DNA of 64,000 nt from Venturia oleaginea. Its lineage: Eukaryota; Ascomycota; Dothideomycetes; Venturiales; Venturiaceae. Location: assembly GCA_013176395.1 (NCBI GenBank), contig JABMLP010000014.1:744001-808000 (forward strand), written 5' to 3'. The position numbers were made by a program, and so were the translations under genes. Shown here piece by piece: positions 55,557 through 64,000 of this stretch (the stretch's first letter is position 1; every line of letters starts with the position of its first letter). The notes beneath the pieces were generated by a model, which ran no database searches, had not been told where the DNA came from, and saw only the letters and a program-made list of their open reading frames with translations.

Positions 55557-58500
55557 TTACCGGGTGTGCAGGACTAAAGAGGGTGTGGTAGGTGGGATAA
55601 TCAAACAGACAAACGCCATACATCGCTTCTGCCAGCTTGTAGCAGATTCGAAGGCGCTGGCCACCGCTACTCGGTTTCTTCGGGCCCCTGTTTGAGCTCC
55701 TATATCTTCGCCGACACCGTCGCCCTTGCCATACTCTGCCTCGAAGCGGTCTAAGTCCTCGACTTCTGTGAATAATGAACGTGGCTGCCAATCGGGATCT
55801 GCATAGCCTTTCCATTTGATTAATAACTGACGAACCCAGCCTCGCCCAACCCGTTTCTTCTCTGCGCGAAGTATACGTTCTACTTCAAACTCAGCCTCTG
55901 TTTCTTCGGTTTGAGGCACTAATGGTGGCGGCTGGGTATCATCGGATTCTTGTGAGGGCAGTGTGTCGGTTGCGGCTCGGCGGAGTAGGTCAACGTGGAA
56001 ACGGTTATGGATACCACTTGGCAGGTCAGCCAGCTCGTATACCATCGGGGAGATCTGGTTCTCGACAGTGTATTTGGCTTGCGTCCACGACAGTTTCTTT
56101 GATAGCTGCGGAGTATTGATATTCCTAAGGTTCAACCAGACTTTGTCGCCCTTTTTTAACGTTTCGGCAGCTTGACGTGACCTGTTGGCGTCGTTCTCCA
56201 TCTTCTGCTGGGACCAGGCCATCGCTGCCTGTGCATATTCTTGTGCCTCTTCTATTCGTTGCACAAAGGTCTCGGCATCGGCTGTTGGTGAGTTACTGGG
56301 TGAGATTCGTTGTACTTTCTGGATTGGTTCCGCATGGTAGCCGTGGGTTAGATAGAATGGACTCATCCCTGTGACTGAAGAGTCACGATTGTTCAGTGCT
56401 AACATAGCCGTAGGTAGTAGCGTTGGCCAGTCTAGTTGGGAGTATGCGATGAAGGCGCGGAGATAGCGTAGAACTTCCTGGTTCATACGCTCGGTCGCGC
56501 CATCGGTCTGTGGATGAAAGGCTGTAGAGAGTCTCTGCTCAATCTTTGTAAGTTCGCAAAGCTTCCTCCAAAAACGACCTGTCCAATTGCTGCCTCTGTC
56601 CGACGTCAATGCCATGGGAAATCCGTGGTAGCGATAGTGGCATTGTAAGAACCTTTTCGCGCACTCTTTGGCGCTCATTGTAGTCATAGCCTCCAACGTA
56701 ACACTTTTGAGGAGGCGATCTGTGATAACCATGAGGTATTTTGGGCCGTTTTCCTCCGCGGGCAAATCAGTCATGAAATCGATTGATAGCTCGCTGTGGA
56801 AGCGGGCCGGGATTGGAAGTGGTTTCAGAAGACCTCGCTTCTTATCACGCCATATTCCTGTTCTCCCACATACGTCGCAATTACGTACAAACTGCCGGAC
56901 TGTCTTGTATTGTTGGGGCCAAAAGAAACTTCTGGATAGAATCGCAAGCGTGCTATCTCTCCCTGGGTGTCCAGTAACATGGGAATCGTGAGTTTGTTGG
57001 ACCAGCGTTGTTCGCAGCGGTTCCCAATCTGGTACCCATAGGATCCCTCTTCTCGTGACCGCGCCGTGGTCGTCTACTTCGCATTCGGGTAGCTGTACCG
57101 ACAACTTGAGCTCTGGAGGAAAGGAACGTTCGCCAGTAACTATAGCCGTATGAATAGCTTCGTAGGATTGGTCCTCTGCTATTGCGCGATCCCAGAGAAG
57201 TTGTAACTCTGGTTTCTCGAAAAGATCGCATCCTTTTGCAACTGACCGGTTTTGACCGTACCTAGTAGTGGACCGGTGTTGACCGTTTTCGGCAGTCAGC
57301 TGGTGTCGACCGTCCAGTCCAGTATTTTGCTGGGGCTCCCGTATAACGTCCCATGTACTATTGGATGTATTCGGTGTATTGACTGGGCAGATAAGGGCTT
57401 GTATTGCGATTGTTTCGGTCGTCCTCTCGGAAAGAGGAGGAAGCCATTCGTCCTTGATCAACTGGGCCACTCGCCCTTGTAGTCTCTCGTCGTTCTTGTC
57501 ATGTGGCATATCTTGATGTCTTCTTGATAGTGCGTCTGGTCTTTGCGCTAGTTTTCCGGCGCGAAATTCCAGCTGGAATTGGTACTCAGATAGAATTAGC
57601 GACCATCTTGCTTGTCTCTCTGACAAACGCTGCGCTGTCATAAAGTAGCGGAGATTCTTGTGATCGGTAAGGACTTTGAAAGGTGCTGCAACACTGCGTA
57701 GTTCTCCTCTCCAGTGTTCAATGGACTTGATTACTGCCAGTAATTCTTTATCGTGGATCTCGTAGTTACATTCAGCCGCAGTGAGCTTGCGGGAGAAGTA
57801 TGCTACTGGTCGTAGTTTTCCTTTCATATCCTTCTGCGACAACGTGCCTCCCAGCGCGTAGCCAGAGCAGTCGCACTCGAGTACCGTATCCAGGTCTGGA
57901 TTCCAGTGAGCCAGTATTGGGGCGGAGATGAATAGCTCCTTCAAGACTTGAAAGGCGTTCTCATGTTCTTTGTTCCAGACAAAAGCGACGGCCTTCCGTG
58001 TTAACTTGATTAAGGGGTCGGAGAGCTCTGAGAAGTTGTCGATGAAGTCTCGGTAGAAATTTGCAAAGCCTAGGAAGGAGCGTACGCCTGTGACATTGAC
58101 TGGAGCCTCCCATTCTTTAATCGCGGCAACTTTCTCTGGGTCGACTTTGATCCCTTCTCCTGCAGTGATAATGAACCCCAGATATTTGACCTCCTGAACA
58201 GCAAACTCGCACTTGCTTAAGTCTAGCCGAAGTCCAGCAGTCTTGAGCTTGGCAAGAATTTGGTTAACCTTAACCATGTGATCCAGATAGTCGCCGTCGC
58301 TCCATATCAAGACATCGTCCATGTAGGCTGAACAGCAGATATCTAGGGATTCCCGTAGGACTCCGTTGATGTATCGTTGAAAGCTCGCGGGTGCGCCAGC
58401 TAGTCCGAAGGGGGTAACTAGCCATTCGAATAGTCCAAATCGAGTGCGAAAAGCCGTTTTCCACTCATCGCCGTGCTTGATGCGGAGCCGATGAAATGCC

Positions 58501-59633
58501 GCTCTGACGTCAAGTTTGGTGTACCAACGCGCTGTTGCTAGATTTCGTAGGGTTTCTCGGATTAGTGGCAATGGGTAGCGGTCCGATCGAGTGATTCGAT
58601 TCAGTGCCCGATAGTCTACACACATCCGAATGCCTCCACCTGGTTTCCTTACAAATAAGACTGGGGCTGCCGCTGGTGAGTTGCTGGCGCGTATCCAGCC
58701 CTTGTCCATATAGTCCGAAAGTGTTTTTCGTAGGACTAATAGCTCTTCCCTCGACATGCCGTATAATGGGCCCCAAGGAACTTCTGCCTCGCGACCTTGT
58801 TCATCTCGTATCAATTCGATAACGTGATCGCGACCCTCTTGATGGGGCGCGATCTCTCCGTCTTCGTCGTCGAGAAAGGCATCAGCATGCTCTGCTATTT
58901 CTTCTGGTATCTCTTGTCGGATTTCTTCCTCAGTCTTTCTCTGTTTTCTTTCTGCTAACTTGCTTAGGGCCTTGTTGATATCCGACATCGAGATAGCCAG
59001 CACTTGTGTACCATCCGGTCCATCTCTTCTCAACCGTCGCTGGGCCCTTCCAACAATAGCTGCAAATACAGATCCTGACACTAGACAAGCCGCCCGCACG
59101 TGAGCGAGCCGGTCTCGCGCTTTGGTGTTCTGTTCTAGCCACCCCTTTTCTCTTACCGTGATGCGCTGGGATCCTTGACCAATAAGCAGCTTTCTCTTAG
59201 CTGCTATATATCGCACCCAGTTTCTCTCTGCCCATGCCTTGCCTAGGATAATAGGGAAGCTCAATCCTTTCACTATATACCCGTAGACTCGCTCTGCTCG
59301 ACCATCAATGTCGATCGTAGCGTAGGTCATGTGCGTAATACGGAGGTCTTCTCCGTTCTCGTGGCTCTCTTTAGCCAGTGCCAATTGTTTGGTGTCAATT
59401 GGGATGCGCGGTAGACGATGTGTTTGGACACTCTTCTCGCTGAAAGCAGCATAAGGGAGGCAGCCGTTATCAAAGAAGGATTCGGTGAAAGAAGTTCCGT
59501 TGATCAAGGTATCTATCAAGAAGGGTGTACTTTCCATCCTATCCTTTGCTGCTTTGATTTCTCTTATGCCTGGTAGCTTTGTAATGTCTTCGCCATGTAC
59601 ATCTACTTCAGACCCTCGTGCGCGACGATGCAC
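55557..59633 (-). CDS. Pol polyprotein of Ty3 copy 1 (PR-RT-RH-IN-chromodomain)
   Basis: An uninterrupted frame of at least 1358 codons, so this copy may be active. Order: protease-like region (about residues 35-150) with FFDNGCLPYAAFS at the active-site position, reverse transcriptase (295-470; YRALNRITRSDRYPLP, LDVRAAFHRL, TPFGLAGAPASF, YMDD at 437-440), RNase H (about 560-690; ECDCSGYALGG, VLTDHKNLRYF, RPDALSR), integrase (about 890-1150; HPGRDSTL, CDVCGRTG, IDFMTDLPAEE, TSDRGSNWTG, FHPQTDGATERMNQ) and a C-terminal chromodomain (about 1255-1310; FEVERILRAEKK to GYADPDWQPR). There is no ATG at its start. It is reached from gag by a -1 shift, as the overlap in copy 2 shows. The chromodomain likely directs insertion to heterochromatin. 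Confidence 0.92.
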   Translation of the reverse strand: MHRRARGSEVDVHGEDITKLPGIREIKAAKDRMESTPFLIDTLINGTSFTESFFDNGCLPYAAFSEKSVQTHRLPRIPIDTKQLALAKESHENGEDLRITHMTYATIDIDGRAERVYGYIVKGLSFPIILGKAWAERNWVRYIAAKRKLLIGQGSQRITVREKGWLEQNTKARDRLAHVRAACLVSGSVFAAIVGRAQRRLRRDGPDGTQVLAISMSDINKALSKLAERKQRKTEEEIRQEIPEEIAEHADAFLDDEDGEIAPHQEGRDHVIELIRDEQGREAEVPWGPLYGMSREELLVLRKTLSDYMDKGWIRASNSPAAAPVLFVRKPGGGIRMCVDYRALNRITRSDRYPLPLIRETLRNLATARWYTKLDVRAAFHRLRIKHGDEWKTAFRTRFGLFEWLVTPFGLAGAPASFQRYINGVLRESLDICCSAYMDDVLIWSDGDYLDHMVKVNQILAKLKTAGLRLDLSKCEFAVQEVKYLGFIITAGEGIKVDPEKVAAIKEWEAPVNVTGVRSFLGFANFYRDFIDNFSELSDPLIKLTRKAVAFVWNKEHENAFQVLKELFISAPILAHWNPDLDTVLECDCSGYALGGTLSQKDMKGKLRPVAYFSRKLTAAECNYEIHDKELLAVIKSIEHWRGELRSVAAPFKVLTDHKNLRYFMTAQRLSERQARWSLILSEYQFQLEFRAGKLAQRPDALSRRHQDMPHDKNDERLQGRVAQLIKDEWLPPLSERTTETIAIQALICPVNTPNTSNSTWDVIREPQQNTGLDGRHQLTAENGQHRSTTRYGQNRSVAKGCDLFEKPELQLLWDRAIAEDQSYEAIHTAIVTGERSFPPELKLSVQLPECEVDDHGAVTRRGILWVPDWEPLRTTLVQQTHDSHVTGHPGRDSTLAILSRSFFWPQQYKTVRQFVRNCDVCGRTGIWRDKKRGLLKPLPIPARFHSELSIDFMTDLPAEENGPKYLMVITDRLLKSVTLEAMTTMSAKECAKRFLQCHYRYHGFPMALTSDRGSNWTGRFWRKLCELTKIEQRLSTAFHPQTDGATERMNQEVLRYLRAFIAYSQLDWPTLLPTAMLALNNRDSSVTGMSPFYLTHGYHAEPIQKVQRISPSNSPTADAETFVQRIEEAQEYAQAAMAWSQQKMENDANRSRQAAETLKKGDKVWLNLRNINTPQLSKKLSWTQAKYTVENQISPMVYELADLPSGIHNRFHVDLLRRAATDTLPSQESDDTQPPPLVPQTEETEAEFEVERILRAEKKRVGRGWVRQLLIKWKGYADPDWQPRSLFTEVEDLDRFEAEYGKGDGVGEDIGAQTGARRNRVAVASAFESATSWQKRCMAFVCLIIPPTTPSLVLHTR

Positions 59634-59721
59634 AAGGGTAGCTAGTTTTCCGACTCTGATGAGGCTTCCTGTAGGGAGTCATCGGTATGCTGTGTGATTA
59701 CCGCAGTGACCTGAGTCTTCG
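59634..59721 (-). pseudogene. gag 3' end of Ty3 copy 1
   Basis: The last ~25 codons of gag (TAVITQHTDDSLQEASSESEN in copy 2) are found here in reverse orientation up to 59721, where copy 2 begins. The gag of copy 1 is therefore split by the insertion. Confidence 0.8.
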
Positions 59722-59897
59722 TGTTATGGGCATGGCCCATGGTTGGTATAGGCTAAGAGCCTAAGCCTGATTGAGCCTAGTATAGAGAAAGAACCTCATT
59801 GAGGTTCTCTGTTTGTAGATACCTTCACTCTTTAACTGAATCTAAACAATCTTTGGCTACGAGTATGCTGCGTCTTTCCAGCTACCGTCCCGTAATA
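59722..59897 (+). repeat. 5' LTR of Ty3 copy 2, 176 bp
   Basis: Ends TGTTATGGGC and CCCGTAATA as in the TSD-bounded solo LTR. If transcription starts at 59834, as the self-priming match suggests, U3 is 112 bp and R-U5 64 bp. A TATAGAG word is about 50 bp upstream of that point, and the GAACCTCATTGAGGTTC hairpin lies between. Confidence 0.9.
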
Positions 59898-59908
59898 TAG
59901 ATTCAGTT
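59898..59908 (+). promoter_or_regulatory. Primer-binding site, self-priming type
   Basis: The 11 bases TAGATTCAGTT directly abut the LTR end and are the exact reverse complement of AACTGAATCTA at 59834-59844 inside the LTR. In Tf1 and related chromoviruses, the first 11 nt of the transcript fold back onto such a site and, after cleavage, prime minus-strand DNA synthesis without a tRNA. No tRNA 3'-end match (TGG..) is present here. Confidence 0.75.
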
Positions 59909-59931
59909 CTTTACAAACCTAGGTGTACTTG

Positions 59932-61026
59932 ATGCGTAGCAACAGTACCCTATCGACTCCTACAACCTACACCCCTACTACCGACGACGACCCAATCGCG
60001 AGCATTACGCAAGGAATCGACAAACTCTCAATGGCTCGAGCAAATTCGCCTGACACCGTACAACAATTGGTGGCAGCTCTGACCGCAGTCAGTGTTGATG
60101 GGAACACCGGTGCAAAAGCTATTGCATGTCCTAAATGGGACGGGAAAAGAGACAACTACACGCTGTTCAGATGGCAGATCTAGACAAAAATCACTGTTGA
60201 AAATGGGAAGCTTGGAAGCAATCAAGGAATATGCGCGAACATCTTCAACGGGCTTCCGACAGAGAAACAACAACGCGTCATCCAATGGCTAAGCAATGGA
60301 GAGCAACATGACAACTACGAACCCGAGTCCTTTATCAAGCATATGGACGACAAGTTCTTAGATCATGAAGCGGAAGCTAAAGCTCTCGACGAGCTGAACA
60401 AGATTAGCCAAGGCAGCAGACAACCGTTCGAAGACTTCCGCCAGCAGTTCGAACAACTGACATCGCAAGCTGGATCCCTAGCGCCGCAAAGAGCCTCAAA
60501 GATCACTATCATGAACAACGCGCTCAACTACTCCCTCCAACAGACCTTGAAATCAGTGCGATTGTCCAGGGACGACTACGACACTTACGTAAAAGATGTA
60601 CAGTACTTCGCGACGAAGACAGAGGCTCTATTCCACCAACGCCGCTATCCAAGTACGGATAAGGAGACGCCAACGACTCGAGGGAGGCCACAATCACCCC
60701 AAACAGTCAGTCGTGACGCAGAAGGCGATGTCGAAATGACTGGCATCAACGCCCTTTCAGCGCAGATCGCAGCACTGATAGCTCGGGTCGATACACTCGG
60801 AAAGGATGCGAAGAAGGACCGACGACCTAGAGCGAAATGGCGATCCCAAACAGAGTTCTTGGCACTTATACAAGCGGGCAAATGCGGGCGCTGTAAGAAG
60901 CCCAAGCACCACCCGAACGTATGCGAATTCCGACCAGCAACACGTCCAAAGACTCAGGTCACTGCGGTAATCACACAGCATACCGATGACTCCCTACAGG
61001 AAGCCTCATCAGAGTCGGAAAACTAG
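59932..61026 (+). pseudogene. Gag of Ty3 copy 2 with one in-frame stop
   Basis: A 364-codon gag starting at the ATG at 59932, with one TAG at 60181-60183 (from CAG by a single C-to-T change). Both halves stay in one frame. It has an N-terminal S/T/P-rich part, a capsid-like helical core (60190-60640; FIKHMDDKFLDHEAEAKALDE, FEDFRQQFEQLT), a basic linker, and a zinc-knuckle-like CGRCKKPKHHPNVC (C-x2-C-x4-H-x4-C, counting the second of the two His) near the end. The stop would cut gag after about 83 residues unless read through. Confidence 0.8.
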
Positions 61027-64000
61027 CTACCCTTGTGCATCGTCGCGCACGAGGGTCTGAAGTAGATGTACATGGCGAAGACATTACAAAGCTACCAGGC
61101 ATAAGAGAAATCAAAGCAGCAAAGGATAGGATGGAAAGTACACCCTTCTTGATAGATACCTTGATCAACGGAACTTCTTTCACCGAATCCTTCTTTGATA
61201 ACGGCTGCCTCCCTTATGCTGCTTTCAGCGAGAAGAGTGTCCAAACACATCGTCTACCGCGCATCCCAATTGACACCAAACAATTGGCACTGGCTAAAGA
61301 GAGCCACGAGAACGGAGAAGACCTCCGTATTACGCACATGACCTACGCTACGATCGACATTGATGGTCGAGCAGAGCGAGTCTACGGGTATATAGTGAAA
61401 GGATTGAGCTTCCCTATTATCCTAGGCAAGGCATGGGCAGAGAGAAACTGGGTGCGATATATAGCAGCTAAGAGAAAGCTGCTTATTGGTCAAGGATCCC
61501 AGCGCATCACGGTAAGAGAAAAGGGGTGGCTAGAACAGAACACCAAAGCGCGAGACCGGCTCGCTCACGTGCGGGCGGCTTGTCTAGTGTCAGGATCTGT
61601 ATTTGCAGCTATTGTTGGAAGGGCCCAGCGACGGTTGAGAAGAGATGGACCGGATGGTACACAAGTGCTGGCTATCTCGATGTCGGATATCAACAAGGCC
61701 CTAAGCAAGTTAGCAGAAAGAAAACAGAGAAAGACTGAGGAAGAAATCCGACAAGAGATACCAGAAGAAATAGCAGAGCATGCTGATGCCTTTCTCGACG
61801 ACGAAGACGGAGAGATCGCGCCCCATCAAGAGGGTCGCGATCACGTTATCGAATTGATACGAGATGAACAAGGTCGCGAGGCAGAAGTTCCTTGGGGCCC
61901 ATTATACGGCATGTCGAGGGAAGAGCTATTAGTCCTACGAAAAACACTTTCGGACTATATGGACAAGGGCTGGATACGCGCCAGCAACTCACCAGCGGCA
62001 GCCCCAGTCTTATTTGTAAGGAAACCAGGTGGAGGCATTCGGATGTGTGTAGACTATCGGGCACTGAATCGAATCACTCGATCGGACCGCTACCCATTGC
62101 CACTAATCCGAGAAACCCTACGAAATCTAGCAACAGCGCGTTGGTACACCAAACTTGACGTCAGAGCGGCATTTCATCGGCTCCGCATCAAGCACGGCGA
62201 TGAGTGGAAAACGGCTTTTCGCACTCGATTTGGACTATTCGAATGGCTAGTTACCCCCTTCGGACTAGCTGGCGCACCCGCGAGCTTTCAACGATACATC
62301 AACGGAGTCCTACGGGAATCCCTAGATATCTGCTGTTCAGCCTACATGGACGATGTCTTGATATGGAGCGACGGCGACTATCTGGATCACATGGTTAAGG
62401 TTAACCAAATTCTTGCCAAGCTCAAGACTGCTGGACTTCGGCTAGACTTAAGCAAGTGCGAGTTTGCTGTTCAGGAGGTCAAATATCTGGGGTTCATTAT
62501 CACTGCAGGAGAAGGGATCAAAGTCGACCCAGAGAAAGTTGCCGCGATTAAAGAATGGGAGGCTCCAGTCAATGTCACAGGCGTACGCTCCTTCCTAGGC
62601 TTTGCAAATTTCTACCGAGACTTCATCGACAACTTCTCAGAGCTCTCCGACCCCTTAATCAAGTTAACACGGAAGGCCGTCGCTTTTGTCTGGAACAAAG
62701 AACATGAGAACGCCTTTCAAGTCTTGAAGGAGCTATTCATCTCCGCCCCAATACTGGCTCACTGGAATCCAGACCTGGATACGGTACTCGAGTGCGACTG
62801 CTCTGGCTACGCGCTGGGAGGCACGTTGTCGCAGAAGGATATGAAAGGAAAACTACGACCAGTAGCATACTTCTCCCGCAAGCTCACTGCGGCTGAATGT
62901 AACTACGAGATCCACGATAAAGAATTACTGGCAGTAATCAAGTCCATTGAACACTGGAGAGGAGAACTACGCAGTGTTGCAGCACCTTTCAAAGTCCTTA
63001 CCGATCACAAGAATCTCCGCTACTTTATGACAGCGCAGCGTTTGTCAGAGAGACAAGCAAGATGGTCGCTAATTCTATCTGAGTACCAATTCCAGCTGGA
63101 ATTTCGCGCCGGAAAACTAGCGCAAAGACCAGACGCACTATCAAGAAGACATCAAGATATGCCACATGACAAGAACGACGAGAGACTACAAGGGCGAGTG
63201 GCCCAGTTGATCAAGGACGAATGGCTTCCTCCTCTTTCCGAGAGGACGACCGAAACAATCGCAATACAAGCCCTTATCTGCCCAGTCAATACACCGAATA
63301 CATCCAATAGTACATGGGACGTTATACGGGAGCCCCAGCAAAATACTGGACTGGACGGTCGACACCAGCTGACTGCCGAAAACGGTCAACACCGGTCCAC
63401 TACTAGGTACGGTCAAAACCGGTCAGTTGCAAAAGGATGCGATCTTTTCGAGAAACCAGAGTTACAACTTCTCTGGGATCGCGCAATAGCAGAGGACCAA
63501 TCCTACGAAGCTATTCATACGGCTATAGTTACTGGCGAACGTTCCTTTCCTCCAGAGCTCAAGTTGTCGGTACAGCTACCCGAATGCGAAGTAGACGACC
63601 ACGGCGCGGTCACGAGAAGAGGGATCCTATGGGTACCAGATTGGGAACCGCTGCGAACAACGCTGGTCCAACAAACTCACGATTCCCATGTTACTGGACA
63701 CCCAGGGAGAGATAGCACGCTTGCGATTCTATCCAGAAGTTTCTTTTGGCCCCAACAATACAAGACAGTCCGGCAGTTTGTACGTAATTGCGACGTATGT
63801 GGGAGAACAGGAATATGGCGTGATAAGAAGCGAGGTCTTCTGAAACCACTTCCAATCCCGGCCCGCTTCCACAGCGAGCTATCAATCGATTTCATGACTG
63901 ATTTGCCCGCGGAGGAAAACGGCCCAAAATACCTCATGGTTATCACAGATCGCCTCCTCAAAAGTGTTACGTTGGAGGCTATGACTACAATGAGCGCCAA
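60990..64000 (+). CDS. Pol of Ty3 copy 2, partial at window end
   Basis: Open from 60990, overlapping the gag end by 37 nt in the -1 frame, and still open at 64000 inside the integrase core (after IDFMTDLPAEE). The sequence repeats copy 1's pol: protease-like region with FDNGC, RT with YMDD, RNase H, integrase zinc domain. No stop or indel is visible over about 1000 codons. The catalytic end of the integrase and the chromodomain lie outside the window. Confidence 0.9.

Larger units (their letters stand above)
55369..59721 (-). mobile_element. Ty3 chromovirus copy 1 (minus strand), interrupted by copy 2
   Basis: On the minus strand: the last codons of gag (59721 to about 59640), a complete pol ORF, a polypurine tract (GGAGGGGGGTAA, 55556-55545) and a 176-bp 3' LTR (55544-55369). 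The rest of its gag and its 5' LTR are not in the window because copy 2 inserted in the gag end at 59721/59722. They should lie beyond copy 2. Wherever the two copies can be compared (59721-55.9 kb against 60950-64000) they are nearly identical, so both are recent. Confidence 0.9.
59722..64000 (+). mobile_element. Ty3 chromovirus copy 2 (plus strand), runs off the window
   Basis: A 5' LTR (59722-59897), primer-binding site (59898-59908), a short 23-nt leader, gag from the ATG at 59932, and pol in the -1 frame to the window end. It lies head-to-head with copy 1 and is inserted in copy 1's gag. The 5 bp preceding it are CTTCG, the expected left half of a target duplication. The same family as the solo LTR at 55105. 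Confidence 0.92.

Noticed and set aside
1..64000. CRISPR arrays, bacterial operons, rRNA genes
   Set aside because: None seen. The direct repeats found are minisatellites or LTRs, and gene structure is eukaryotic throughout.

Overview
The window looks like nuclear DNA of a filamentous ascomycete (Pezizomycotina). The evidence is the introns of about 50-60 nt with GT..AG ends and CTAAC/CTGAC-type branch sites, single-copy housekeeping genes of fungal type (LEA1, ARB1, an IPMK, CLP1, VPS15, ALG2, a quinone oxidoreductase), and transposons of fungal families carrying nonsense mutations of the kind RIP produces. I cannot place it below that rank with confidence.

Layout. 0-3 kb: unassigned DNA and a secreted histidine acid phosphatase on the minus strand. 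3.5-9.6 kb: a tyrosine-recombinase (DIRS/Ngaro-type) retroelement with a gag-like ORF, an RT-RNase H ORF in the same frame behind a single UAG, an array of six ~200-bp repeats derived from its own RNase H segment, and a frameshifted recombinase. 10 kb: a small cysteine-rich secreted protein. 10.9-14.3 kb: a rearranged pogo/Fot1-like relic next to a decayed LINE. 15.4-18.1 kb: a foldback (MITE-like) element and a multi-exon gene of unclear role. 18.5-21.2 kb: a 5'-truncated Ty3 chromovirus with a 200-bp LTR. 21.3-26.6 kb: six tandem relatives of a small F-box-like family, about four of them broken.

26.9-34.1 kb is a conserved gene block: LEA1 (U2 snRNP A'), ARB1 (Argonaute chaperone) and an inositol polyphosphate multikinase. 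34.6-36.2 kb is a 1.6-kb non-LTR-like insertion with a 14-bp target duplication, sitting inside an open reading frame. At 38.3-38.6 kb I assembled a three-exon gene for a 61-residue secreted protein with the six-cysteine C-C-CC-C-C knottin spacing. 40-41.5 kb is CLP1. 45.2-53.3 kb is a second housekeeping block: VPS15 (with one apparent frameshift), ALG2 divergent from it, and a quinone oxidoreductase.

53.9-64 kb is retrotransposon territory: a 255-bp solo LTR (TSD AGTCT), a 176-bp solo LTR (TSD TGAAT), and two nearly identical Ty3 chromoviruses of that 176-bp LTR family, the second inserted head-to-head into the gag end of the first. The second copy shows an 11-nt primer-binding site directly after its LTR that is perfectly complementary to a stretch inside the same LTR, which points to Tf1-like self-priming.

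The host genes cover RNA processing (LEA1, CLP1), RNAi/heterochromatin (ARB1), phosphoinositide and inositol-phosphate metabolism (VPS15, IPMK) and N-glycan assembly (ALG2). They do not form an obvious pathway cluster.
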